Origin: an uncultured Nitrosomonas sp.
GTDB taxonomy: Bacteria; Pseudomonadota; Gammaproteobacteria; Burkholderiales; Nitrosomonadaceae
Reading direction: 5' to 3'
DNA length: 64,000 nt
Assembly (NCBI GenBank): GCA_949281375.1
Contig: CASDLT010000026.1
Span: 1-64,000, forward strand
The notes under the pieces are model-generated. The model was not told the origin of the DNA. It saw only the letters and a program-made list of their open reading frames with translations, and did not search any database. The translations under genes were made by a program, and so were the position numbers. Below, one piece after another: positions 1 to 8,270 of the stretch. The stretch's first letter is position 1. Each line of letters begins with the position of its first letter.

Positions 1-87
1 AGCCAGCATCTTACGTGCTCCTTCTCTCAGCACTTCCTGCAACGGATGGTCTGGTGTATTCAGCTTTAAAACATTATTATCTGTCAT
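1..87 (-). mobile_element. N-terminus of an IS256-family transposase, cut by the window edge
   Basis: The minus strand reads an ATG followed by 28 codons running off the window. The peptide contains HPLQEVLREGARKML, which resembles the conserved start of IS256-type transposases. An AAGGGAACACCGC stretch in front of the ATG gives a plausible ribosome-binding site. Only the first 29 residues are visible, so it cannot be said whether the transposase is intact. The element's outer end should lie somewhere in the roughly 100-150 bases before the ATG, but I could not fix its terminal repeat. Family assignment is by memory of the N-terminal motif. Confidence 0.6.
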
Positions 88-184
88 TGCGGTGTTCCCT
101 TTTTTATTGGTTGATCTGCCGAGATCTTTACCAACAGGTTATACCGCTTTCTTCTCCTGACATACACCAGAAATAATCATAGCT

Positions 185-216
185 CTCAATACTCCCGTTT
201 TAGCTAGAGTATTGAG
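185..216. terminator. 10-bp perfect inverted repeat between transposase and lipoprotein gene
   Basis: CTCAATACTC and GAGTATTGAG form a perfect 10-bp stem around a 12-base loop. It sits 15 bases beyond the stop codon of the minus-strand lipoprotein gene, where a terminator would be expected. No T-run follows on either strand, so it may instead be part of the end of the neighbouring IS256-type element. Confidence 0.45.
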
Positions 217-231
217 GCCAGCTTGTGATAA

Positions 232-1518
232 TTATGGATTCGTCCTTAGCATCATGGGTTGAAACCGCCGGAGTGTTCCCGGAGCAATTAGATTTTTTAT
301 TTCCAGCGATTTAACAGCCGAAGCAGGGGCGCAGTTGGCAATCTGTACCAATTTTACGACCAGCGGGTTGAATTCGACATTGACGCTGGTGTAACTGCCG
401 GCGTCATCGCCACTGCGGTCACCGCGGAACGTAAAACGTTTGACCGGGCCACTGGGGCCGCCACCCTGCTGATCATCGTTATGATCGGTATCGACGTAAT
501 GGATGGAGCTTTTAGTATTGCCTACGATGCTGTCAATGCGGTAGCCGGATGGTGCTGGAAAATAGGCCTCGATGGTATGGGTTCCTTCCGCTGTCGTCCA
601 GTCACTCTTTGTTTCCTTGGCTTTCATCCAAAGGCGAAAATCGACATGGGTGCCTTTGTTAATCCATTCCCCGGTGGCCCATACTTCGGGGCCGTTTCCT
701 GAAAAATCGCGATCGCCGCGGGTATGGGGTGGCGTATATGACACCGTGGCTTGGCTGGGGAAAGGAGGATTTAAGGTTTTTTCTTCGCATACCGGCGTTG
801 TGGGCTGAATGACTGCAATGCTGGAAATCGGCCGGTTTTCCCATTCCAGCGTCAAGCGATCACTAGCGCTGGATAATGGCACGCCATTGGAGCCGAGATT
901 GAGCGTCATGTGATAGTGCGTCAAGCGGTCGAGCTTGGAAGAGACATCAGTGGCGCCGGATTTGCTATGCAGCAAAACCTTGATGGGCGTGGTATCGAAA
1001 TCATAGCCGAAGAATTCAAGTTTATTGCGGCGGCTCGTGTCCAGTGCCATATCAATAGCGGGCGGAACGACGCTGCATAATGCCGGTTCAACCGGCGGCA
1101 CAGATTGATGCAGCAAACGCGCGCGAATTCTGGAGAGCGCCTGGCGTACGCGTGATCCGATAAAATCCACATTGCAGCGCAGTTCCGTACCGGTCGCCGC
1201 CACGCTGCGGCTGAGCAGATCGGATACTTCGTTCCGCACGGTGGATTGGGCGTCGGTCGTCAATTTATCGGTGGTTTGCTGCAATACTGTTTGCCACGAG
1301 GATGAATTGCGATCCAATGCATCGATAGCATCATCGAGGGCGGCGACGGTATTTCCGGTGACGTCACTGACGGTATCGGTGACGCGGTCGATTTTTTCAC
1401 CGATGCTGCAACCGGCGATGATCACCGGCAGGCAAGCAAAAACGGCGCAGATGATCAATCTGGGCATTCTTGTGGCTGGCTGAGCGGGGCAAAACGGAAA
1501 GGCTGTGTGGGTGTTCAT
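232..1518 (-). CDS. Lipoprotein of unknown function, 428 aa
   Basis: I do not recognise a family. The start is supported by AGGAG nine bases before the ATG. An alternative start at residue 18 has no clear ribosome-binding site. A hydrophobic segment ends in the lipobox VIIAGC near residue 37, so the protein should be lipid-anchored and periplasm-facing. The next 60 residues are rich in Thr, Asp and Val and may form a helical linker. The body is Ser/Thr-rich and contains a Gly/Asp-rich stretch near residue 350 (NDDQQGGGPSGP), suggesting an extended surface-exposed region. It stands alone between an IS256-type element and bipA, so context gives no clue to its function. Confidence 0.7.
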   Translation of the reverse strand: MNTHTAFPFCPAQPATRMPRLIICAVFACLPVIIAGCSIGEKIDRVTDTVSDVTGNTVAALDDAIDALDRNSSSWQTVLQQTTDKLTTDAQSTVRNEVSDLLSRSVAATGTELRCNVDFIGSRVRQALSRIRARLLHQSVPPVEPALCSVVPPAIDMALDTSRRNKLEFFGYDFDTTPIKVLLHSKSGATDVSSKLDRLTHYHMTLNLGSNGVPLSSASDRLTLEWENRPISSIAVIQPTTPVCEEKTLNPPFPSQATVSYTPPHTRGDRDFSGNGPEVWATGEWINKGTHVDFRLWMKAKETKSDWTTAEGTHTIEAYFPAPSGYRIDSIVGNTKSSIHYVDTDHNDDQQGGGPSGPVKRFTFRGDRSGDDAGSYTSVNVEFNPLVVKLVQIANCAPASAVKSLEIKNLIAPGTLRRFQPMMLRTNP

Positions 1519-2102
1519 GCTGTCGATCTCCTGATTGAGTTGGGAAAAACGCGCATTCGTGCTGCAATGGGCAGAAATAGAAAGGAAGTGCCATCTTGAC
1601 TATAGAATAAAATTTGCTGGCTCGTCAAACCGCGCCGAGCAGTGTTCCGGCACCCGTCAAGGCGACTATGAAAAATGTCTGCGAGCGGCGATCAGCAAAG
1701 GAGTGTCGTCAATCGCGGCGGATTTCAATCAAAACCAGACATTAAATCGAAAAAAGGTTAACGATGCAGCGGGTGGAAATGAATTGGCTCACTGCCATTG
1801 AATGGACGATCTGGGGTTGGCAAGGCGTTGAAGGTGGTCGTGCACGGCTTGCGGCAGGGAATCCAGCATTCGTACTTCTTTGCGCAAGGAATGGTATGGA
1901 TTCAGCCATACCATCTTGCTAGCACGTATTAAAGCGGTTATTTTCGAAGCTTCCCCAAAAGCCAGCGCTGATTACTCGGCTATCCGAACAACATGCTTGC
2001 AAACGCGGAACCTTATGCCCGCAGCCATCAATTTCTGCGTGCATAAGTGCCGGTTCATGCCTTTCCGGCGCCCCCGGATTGATCAACGCTTGCTTGGCAA
2101 TA
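1519..2102. other. 584-base spacer between the lipoprotein gene and bipA
   Basis: The track offers a plus-strand ORF of 88 codons (1535-1801) and minus-strand ORFs that are shadows of the bipA end. None has a ribosome-binding site or a familiar sequence. The only protein-like reading is the short minus-strand ORF listed separately at 1789-1914. In that frame the reading stays open for about 18 more codons upstream without a standard start, so the spacer may hold the worn remains of a longer gene. Confidence 0.4.
1789..1914 (-). CDS. Possible small protein of 41 aa, or remnant of a longer gene
   Basis: This ORF is too short for the ORF track. The translation (MVWLNPYHSLRKEVRMLDSL...) has a protein-like composition, with alternating charged and hydrophobic residues that would form an amphipathic helix. 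The same frame stays open upstream (GEASKITALIRASK...) but has no ATG, GTG or TTG until a stop. It could therefore be the tail of a truncated gene rather than an independent small protein. No family recognised. Confidence 0.3.
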   Translation of the reverse strand: MVWLNPYHSLRKEVRMLDSLPQAVHDHLQRLANPRSSIQWQ

Positions 2103-3914
2103 TCAGGCTGCGCGCGCTGCGCGTTTGCGTTCATGTTCGAGCAGGAAGCGCTTGCGGATCCGGATTGTCTTGGGCGTGATTTCCACCAATTCATCATCGG
2201 CGATGAATTCAATCGCGGATTCCAATGTGAGCTGTATCGGCGGCGTCAGGGTCACCGCTTCATCGGTGCCGGAAGCGCGGATATTGGTCAATTGCTTGCC
2301 TTTGATCGGATTGACGACCAAATCGTTGTCACGGCTGTGTATGCCGATCACCATGCCTTCGTACAACCGGTCGCCGGGGCTGACGAACATGCGGCCGCGG
2401 TCTTGCAGTTTCCATAGAGCATAGGCGACTGCTTCGCCATGTTCGGACGAAATCAGCACGCCATTGCGCCGCGGCGGAATTTCTGGCCGCATTGGCGCAA
2501 ATTCATCGAAGACGTGGCTCATCAGACCGGTGCCACGGGTCATGGTCATGAATTCGGACTGAAAACCGATCAAGCCGCGCGCCGGAATGCGGTAGTCAAG
2601 TCGCACGCGTCCTTTGGCGTCCGAGACCATGTCCATCAAATCGCCTCGACGCATACCCAAAGCTTCCATGACGCCACCTTGATGAGCTTCCTCGACGTCA
2701 ACCGTCAGCATTTCGAACGGTTCGCATTTGACGCCATCGATTTCGCGAATGACTACATGCGGGCGCGATACTGCCAGCTCGTAGCCTTCGCGGCGCATGT
2801 TTTCCAGCAGAATGGTCAGATGCAATTCACCGCGCCCGGAGATCAGAAATGAATCGGTTTCGGCGGTTTCATCGAGCCGCATCGCAACATTGGTCAACAG
2901 TTCCTTTTCGAGACGTTCGCGCAACTGGCGGCTGGTGACGAATTTGCCTTCCTGGCCGGCAAAAGGCGACGTGTTCACCTGGAAGGTCATGGTCAGCGTG
3001 GGTTCATCAACCGCGAGGACTGGCAATGCTTCGGGCTTGTCGACATCGGCCAGGGTAGTGCCGATGCTCAGTTCTTCGATGCCGTTGATCAGTACGATGT
3101 CACCGGCCAGCGCTTCTTTCATTTGCACCCGTTCCAATCCGTGGAAACCGAGGACTTGGTTGACTTTGGCTTTTTTCGGCGGTTTGTCGCCCATTATCAC
3201 CATGACTTCCTGATTGGGCTTCAACTTGCCGCGATGAATGCGGCCTATGCCGATGCGGCCGACGAAACTGGAATAATCCAGCGCGCTGATTTGCAGTTGC
3301 AGAGGTTCATCCGGATTGCCGGTAGGTGCAGGCACGTGTTTGACAATGGTGTCGAATAACGGGCGCATATCCGGGCTTGGTTTATCCTGATCGAGCGTGG
3401 CAAAACCATTCAACGCCGATGCGTACACGACTGGAAAATCCAGTTGCTCATCACTGGCGCCGAGCTTGTCAAACAAATCGAAAGTCTGGTCGACCACCCA
3501 ACTGGCGCGGGCACCCGGACGGTCGACTTTGTTGATCACAACGATAGGTCGCAGTCCAAGCGCAAGCGCTTTTTTGGTAACGAAGCGAGTTTGCGGCATC
3601 GGGCCTTCGACGGCGTCAACCAACAGTAATACGCCATCGACCATCGACAGCACCCGCTCGACTTCCCCGCCAAAATCGGCATGTCCGGGTGTATCGACGA
3701 TGTTGATATGAATATTCTCATAATCAATCGCGCAATTCTTGGCCAAAATAGTAATGCCGCGTTCCCGTTCAATATCGTTGGAATCCATCACTCGTTCGGA
3801 AATTTGCTGATGCGCGGCAAAGGTGCCCGCTTGATGCAGCAACTTGTCAACCATTGTGGTTTTGCCATGGTCAACGTGGGCGATGATGGCGATATTGCGG
3901 ATTGGACGAGACAT
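2103..3914 (-). CDS. typA: GTPase BipA/TypA
   Basis: Ribosome-associated translational GTPase of the EF-G/LepA group. It binds 70S ribosomes and helps 50S assembly and growth under cold or stress. The G motifs are clear: AHVDHGKTT near residue 12, ERERGITI near 50, DTPGH near 74 and NKVD near 128. The later part contains [19 protein letters not shown] and the [16 protein letters not shown] stretch of the C-terminal domains. The length of 603 residues is normal. AGGAATCATC precedes the ATG. The gene is divergent from the ornithine cyclodeaminase-family gene, and the two share an intergenic promoter region of about 200 bases. Confidence 0.96.
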   Translation of the reverse strand: MSRPIRNIAIIAHVDHGKTTMVDKLLHQAGTFAAHQQISERVMDSNDIERERGITILAKNCAIDYENIHINIVDTPGHADFGGEVERVLSMVDGVLLLVDAVEGPMPQTRFVTKKALALGLRPIVVINKVDRPGARASWVVDQTFDLFDKLGASDEQLDFPVVYASALNGFATLDQDKPSPDMRPLFDTIVKHVPAPTGNPDEPLQLQISALDYSSFVGRIGIGRIHRGKLKPNQEVMVIMGDKPPKKAKVNQVLGFHGLERVQMKEALAGDIVLINGIEELSIGTTLADVDKPEALPVLAVDEPTLTMTFQVNTSPFAGQEGKFVTSRQLRERLEKELLTNVAMRLDETAETDSFLISGRGELHLTILLENMRREGYELAVSRPHVVIREIDGVKCEPFEMLTVDVEEAHQGGVMEALGMRRGDLMDMVSDAKGRVRLDYRIPARGLIGFQSEFMTMTRGTGLMSHVFDEFAPMRPEIPPRRNGVLISSEHGEAVAYALWKLQDRGRMFVSPGDRLYEGMVIGIHSRDNDLVVNPIKGKQLTNIRASGTDEAVTLTPPIQLTLESAIEFIADDELVEITPKTIRIRKRFLLEHERKRAARAA

Positions 3915-4128
3915 GATGATTCCTCAAAAAATAAGCGATTAGATGATACGGTGCGGGGCCGGTATTATAGCAGTTGATCTTGATGATTCCTATGATCAAT
4001 TTGGAGTACTGTGCAAAGGCAATAAAACTGCGGTAAAGTTCAATCCAGCCCATCATCTCAGGATGTGAATCATACAAACCTTTCCACCCATTCGATATCT
4101 TTCCAGGGACGTACTGCAATCGCTGCGC

Positions 4129-5040
4129 TTGACGCCGCAGCATGTGATTGCCAGTATCGAGCAGATGTTGCTCGGCCGCAACCTTCAAAAAGTTTGGAAC
4201 GCGCCTAAAGCGGTGATTACACCACCCGATGGCCGCTATATGATGGCTACGCTAGCGGCTGCTGATGACCCCCCCTTTCTTGCCGTCAAAGCGCTGGTGC
4301 TGAATCCGCATAATCCCACGCAAGGATTGGCAAGCATCAATGCCCTGGTGACGTTGCTCGATAGTCGCACGGGCGTTCCGCTGGCGATACTGGACGGTAA
4401 CTGGGTGACTGCCGAGCGGACGGCGGGATTGAGTGCAGTTGCAGCCAAACGGCTTGCCAGACCCGACGCGTCGATTATTGCTTTCATTGGTTGTGGTGTT
4501 CAGGCCCGCAGTCATTTACACGCTTTTGCGGCTTTGTTCCCGCTTAAAGAAGTACGGATATTGGGTCGGGGAGCGGCAAGCCGGGAAGCATTTTGTCGCG
4601 ACGTGGAAAACATGGGATTGCCGGCCATGATGCCGCATACAGCACAAGAAACCATTCAAGAAGCAGATGTGATCGTCACATCGGTAACCCTATCGCCGCA
4701 ACTGCGGCCTTTTCTGGATGCACGCTGGCTGAAACCAGGCGCATTCGTGACTATGACCGATTTGGCCGCTCCGTGGCTGGCAGACAGTTTGTCATTTCTG
4801 GATCGCATCATTGTCGATGATATCGAACAGGAGACTAGCGCGGCTAAGCCGCTGGTCGATCCGAAATTGATCGCGGGAGATTTGACCGGTTTGGTAACGG
4901 GAACTGTACCTGGCCGCAGTACATCAGAAGAACGCACAGCTTTCGCTTTTCGAGGATTGGCACTCGGCGATCTGGCGGTGGCGGTTTTGGCGTACCAGCG
5001 CGCCTGTACTGGTTCACAAGGTGCGCTGGTAAATGATTGA
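4129..5040 (+). CDS. Ornithine cyclodeaminase / mu-crystallin family protein, start uncertain
   Basis: NAD(P)-dependent Rossmann protein of the OCD family, whose members include ornithine cyclodeaminase, alanine dehydrogenase and ketimine reductases. The nucleotide-binding motif is AFIGCGVQARSHLHA, and ILDGNWVTAERTAGLSAVA is the conserved segment before it. The substrate cannot be told from sequence. The track start is a TTG, but the same frame upstream reads RYLSRDVLQSLRL, which matches the usual N-terminus of the family. The true start therefore lies upstream. That frame contains only ATT, ATA, ATC or CTG codons before the stop at 4066, and the one ATG (4063) is directly followed by TGA. 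The gene thus uses a rare start codon or carries a small lesion at its 5' end. Confidence 0.82.
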   Translation: MTPQHVIASIEQMLLGRNLQKVWNAPKAVITPPDGRYMMATLAAADDPPFLAVKALVLNPHNPTQGLASINALVTLLDSRTGVPLAILDGNWVTAERTAGLSAVAAKRLARPDASIIAFIGCGVQARSHLHAFAALFPLKEVRILGRGAASREAFCRDVENMGLPAMMPHTAQETIQEADVIVTSVTLSPQLRPFLDARWLKPGAFVTMTDLAAPWLADSLSFLDRIIVDDIEQETSAAKPLVDPKLIAGDLTGLVTGTVPGRSTSEERTAFAFRGLALGDLAVAVLAYQRACTGSQGALVND

Positions 5041-5168
5041 TGGAATACTTGAGAAAACTACCGTGCTAGCGGCCGGGTTGCTGGCGAGTGAGATGAAACA
5101 GGATACAAGTTGCTCATTTAATAAATTTTGATTTGCCTGACTGCCGCTTGTTGCCGTGTCCCTATTCC

Positions 5169-7277
5169 TTAAAATTCTTCCCAATCATCGCCGCCCCCTG
5201 CCGCCATTTTGCGCGGTTGGGTTGATGTGGTTTCTTGCTTCATTTCGACGGGTTGCTCCGTATGCTTTGTTGCTGAACCACGGTTGGGCAATTTGGCTAT
5301 CGCAGCCGGACGACGGTTTTGTTTGATGGCCATCGCAGGCTCTGAATGGGATTCCGCTAGCTTGAAAGTATTGATCGCATGCGTTAATGCCTGCGCTTGC
5401 TCCTGCATTGATTCAGCCGCTGCCGCTGCTTCTTCCACTAAAGCGGCATTTTGTTGCGTGACCCGATCCATTTGGGTAACGGCTTGATTGACCTGCTCGA
5501 TGCCCGAGCTTTGTTCTTGCGACGCGGCGGATATCTCGCTCATGATATCGGTAACGCGTTTCACTGCGCTGACGATTTCATTCATGGTTGTTCCGGCTTC
5601 ATCAACCAGACGCGTGCCATTCTCTACTTTAGCCACCGAATCGCTGATCAGGTCTTTTATCTCTTTTGCAGCGGATGCGGAGCGCTGTGCCAGGGTGCGA
5701 ACTTCGGTCGCTACCACCGCAAATCCCCGCCCTTGTTCGCCAGCACGGGCTGCTTCCACTGCGGCATTCAGCGCCAGGATATTAGTCTGGAACGCAATGC
5801 CATCGATGACGCTGATAATCTCGACAATTTTTTTCGAGCTTTCGTTGATGGAATTCATCGTCTGCACTACTTGACCCACGACTGTGCCGCCTTTTATTGC
5901 AACTTCGGTAGCACCAGCAGCCAGTTGATTGGCTTGGCGCGCATTGTCGGCGTTTTGTTTGACGGTGGAAGTCAACTCTTCCATCGAAGATGCGGTTTCT
6001 TCCAGGTTGGATGCTTGCTCTTCGGTGCGTTGACTCAAATCCGAGTTGCCTGAAGCGATCTCTCCCGATGCCGTAGCGATTTGATCCGTGCCGGTACGCA
6101 CTTTGGCGATTAAATCGATGAGATTGCCGTTCATTGTTTTCAGTGCTTGTAATAACCGCCCTGTTTCATTCGATGAAGTCACCTCGATTTGCTTGGTGAG
6201 ATCGCCGGTCGCGATGGCATTGGCAATATTAATGGCTTGTTGCATCGGTTGCGTGATGCTGCGCACGATGAAGATTGCAAACAGGAGGGTGACGGTGAGT
6301 ATAGCTGCCAGAATGCCAATCGTGAAATATACCGTCTGTTGAAGATTATTCTGCCGCGAATGTAGCGCTTGTACAAGAGACTCGGCGGCGAAGAAATTAT
6401 AGTCATAGATCGCATCAATCGTACGCGTATAGTCAGAAAAATAATCCGCTGACGGCATTTTTAGCTCTTTTGCCTGTAACAATTCCTGATTTGTCATATT
6501 CAGTATTTTGTCAATCATCGCTTTGACTTCATTACCTTTTGGCCCAAGCGAGGTTTTCATGTTGACATCGGATTGCATCGCTCGTTCGACATTGCGCATA
6601 AAATCAGAAAAAAACAGACTTACATTGCTGAACATACCCGCCAATTTAGTTTGTCCCTCAATATCAATTTTCCCCGCAGCCAGAATCGATGTGCCGGTGG
6701 CCCGCATTAGGCCGATATTTTCCGCTAATCTGGGTGCGTTATACATCGTCGCATTCATCAGGAAATAAGTGTTATTTTCGGGGTCGAGCAATAAATCGGA
6801 TTCGATGAGTATTTCTTCGCTGAGGAGCATCAGTTCCTGAACTATTTTAGTATGTTGCGCCGTACTGTCGGGTGTGTTGAGCTGACGCGCCATGACTGCT
6901 CTTTGAATGTCTAGGATGCGTTGCTTTTGATTTGACCAAACAGATACATTGCGAGCCGAGATATTGGCTTCCTTGAGCTTGGCATCGACTGAATCGATAA
7001 ATTTGTTTAGTTCACGCTGGGTTTCAGAAATGCGATTAGCAAGTGCCTCATTTCCATTTAATAATGCAGCAGATAGGCCACGATGTTGTTGCAGGTATTG
7101 TATGGCTTTTTGTAAAGCAATGATGGGTCCTGTGCCAGCTGCTTCGCGTTTGGTGATCTCGAGTTGGTGAATCACTGTATTGACGTAAAGCGTCATCGGC
7201 ACAGCTGCTATAATCAATAAGGAAACCGTCAGAATAATCAGTTTCTGTGACATATTCATTTGATTTAACAGCTTCAT
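5169..7277 (-). CDS. Methyl-accepting chemotaxis protein with periplasmic helical sensor domain
   Basis: Transmembrane chemoreceptor of 702 aa. TM1 spans about residues 12-32 and TM2 about 315-338 ([17 protein letters not shown]), followed by HAMP. The cytoplasmic hairpin carries the signature tip [20 protein letters not shown]. The periplasmic part of about 280 residues is mostly helical. Its start ([19 protein letters not shown]) resembles NIT-type nitrate/nitrite-sensing domains, but the ligand is only a guess. The protein ends in DWEEF, which fits the C-terminal tether pentapeptide that binds CheR and CheB in high-abundance receptors, so it probably supports its own methylation. No che or flagellar genes are nearby. 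Confidence 0.93.
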   Translation of the reverse strand: MKLLNQMNMSQKLIILTVSLLIIAAVPMTLYVNTVIHQLEITKREAAGTGPIIALQKAIQYLQQHRGLSAALLNGNEALANRISETQRELNKFIDSVDAKLKEANISARNVSVWSNQKQRILDIQRAVMARQLNTPDSTAQHTKIVQELMLLSEEILIESDLLLDPENNTYFLMNATMYNAPRLAENIGLMRATGTSILAAGKIDIEGQTKLAGMFSNVSLFFSDFMRNVERAMQSDVNMKTSLGPKGNEVKAMIDKILNMTNQELLQAKELKMPSADYFSDYTRTIDAIYDYNFFAAESLVQALHSRQNNLQQTVYFTIGILAAILTVTLLFAIFIVRSITQPMQQAINIANAIATGDLTKQIEVTSSNETGRLLQALKTMNGNLIDLIAKVRTGTDQIATASGEIASGNSDLSQRTEEQASNLEETASSMEELTSTVKQNADNARQANQLAAGATEVAIKGGTVVGQVVQTMNSINESSKKIVEIISVIDGIAFQTNILALNAAVEAARAGEQGRGFAVVATEVRTLAQRSASAAKEIKDLISDSVAKVENGTRLVDEAGTTMNEIVSAVKRVTDIMSEISAASQEQSSGIEQVNQAVTQMDRVTQQNAALVEEAAAAAESMQEQAQALTHAINTFKLAESHSEPAMAIKQNRRPAAIAKLPNRGSATKHTEQPVEMKQETTSTQPRKMAAGGGDDWEEF

Positions 7278-7313
7278 GGCAATTACTCCGTGGTAGACAA
7301 TTCGTAGGAATTT

Positions 7314-7341
7314 TCATACGGAAAATAAAACGCACTCTTTA
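7314..7341 (-). promoter_or_regulatory. Possible FliA (sigma-28) promoter of the chemoreceptor gene
   Basis: On the minus strand TAAA is followed after 15 bases by TCCGTATG, partly matching the sigma-28 pattern TAAA-N15-GCCGATAA. The -35 and spacing fit, but the -10 shares only CCG. It lies about 40-65 bases before the chemoreceptor start. Chemoreceptors are commonly in this regulon, which is the main support. Confidence 0.25.
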
Positions 7342-7587
7342 GTTCCTTGAAGAGGAAATAATGCCAATGAGCAGCAGTGATAAAAGTGCTCAGATAGACG
7401 AAAACCTTGTTACTACAACGATAAAACGTTCAAAGTAACTTCAAAAAAACACTGTGGTTACGGTCAAATTATTTCGAAATAGGCTCAAAATGCGAGCTTA
7501 GTCATTTACATGTCTTTTAATTCCAATTTCACTTGCCTGATTATTGCGTATTATTTTTTTCAGCATTTCCTTAACATTTTTGAAGAG
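7342..7587. other. AT-rich spacer between chemoreceptor and small membrane protein
   Basis: About 250 bases without a convincing reading frame. It contains A/T tracts consistent with promoter DNA for the minus-strand chemoreceptor. I see no repeat, hairpin or RNA motif of note. Confidence 0.4.
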
Positions 7588-7785
7588 TTATTTATTATTT
7601 GTGTCCGCCCCCGACATCAAAAATTTGACCAATAACGCAAAAATGAAAGGTATGGTGCTTAACGCGGTGACCATATAGTGCTCAGCAGTAAATTGATCGC
7701 CTTCATCCATGATGATATAACCAAAAAAAATTGTGATCGGTGTGATGATCGATAATGCAATGACCAAATTGAAGAGTCCTTTCAT
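7588..7785 (-). CDS. Small inner-membrane protein, 65 aa, unknown function
   Basis: Two membrane segments are visible, about residues 5-25 (LVIALSIITPITIFFGYII) and 38-58 (MVTALSTIPFIFALLVKFLM), joined by a short acidic loop (MDEGDQFTAEH). A Lys/Asn-rich tail follows. An AAAGGATACGAGCAC stretch before the ATG is an acceptable ribosome-binding site. I do not recognise the family. It stands alone between the chemoreceptor and cutA, which gives no functional hint. Confidence 0.5.
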   Translation of the reverse strand: MKGLFNLVIALSIITPITIFFGYIIMDEGDQFTAEHYMVTALSTIPFIFALLVKFLMSGADTNNK

Positions 7786-7930
7786 GTGCTCGTATCCTTT
7801 CAGTAATGATGCTGGGAAGTATATGCCTGTTGATCTGGGATGCCCAGTTTGGCAACGTTCGTCATTTCATTTAGCCGCTGTATCGATTGACGGGGTAAAA
7901 TCCGCAATCGTAGATCTATGAAAACTTTTT

Positions 7931-8254
7931 ATGGAAACTGTACTGATCATCAGCAATTTTCCCAATAAAAAATCGGCCATGCTGTGCGCCGAAGCGCTGA
8001 TCGATCAGCGTCTGGCGGCTTGTGTCAATGTTTTAAGTCCGTGCGCATCAGTGTATCACTGGCAGGGAAAGATCGAATCAACGGATGAGGTGCCGATTCT
8101 AATCAAAACCCAACGTCAGCATTATGACCTGGTTGAACAGTTGATCAAGATGATGCATCCTTATGAACTTCCGGAAGTAATTCTGGTTCCTATACAAACT
8201 GGCTTGCCTGCCTATTTACAGTGGGTTACCGACGAAACCACGATAACTGATTAA
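7931..8254 (+). CDS. cutA: Divalent cation tolerance protein CutA
   Basis: Small trimeric cytoplasmic protein of the CutA1 family, linked to copper tolerance though its exact role is unsettled. The 107-residue length is typical. Family hallmarks are the ferredoxin-like fold start, RLAACVNVLSPCASVYHWQGKI in the centre, and the C-terminal HPYELPEVILVPI stretch. The start lacks a good ribosome-binding site, but an N-terminus at VLIISNF is normal for the family. It is followed after 16 bases by dsbD, a pairing common in proteobacteria that suggests an operon handling metal and thiol stress. Confidence 0.93.
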   Translation: METVLIISNFPNKKSAMLCAEALIDQRLAACVNVLSPCASVYHWQGKIESTDEVPILIKTQRQHYDLVEQLIKMMHPYELPEVILVPIQTGLPAYLQWVTDETTITD

Positions 8255-8270
8255 CCTCTTCTGACTACCG

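Noticed and set aside
1535-1801. 88-codon plus-strand ORF after the lipoprotein gene
   Set aside because: No ribosome-binding site and no recognisable domain; the start lies in the leader of the divergent lipoprotein gene.
5451-6053. 200-codon plus-strand ORF
   Set aside because: Antisense to the highly conserved chemoreceptor signalling domain.
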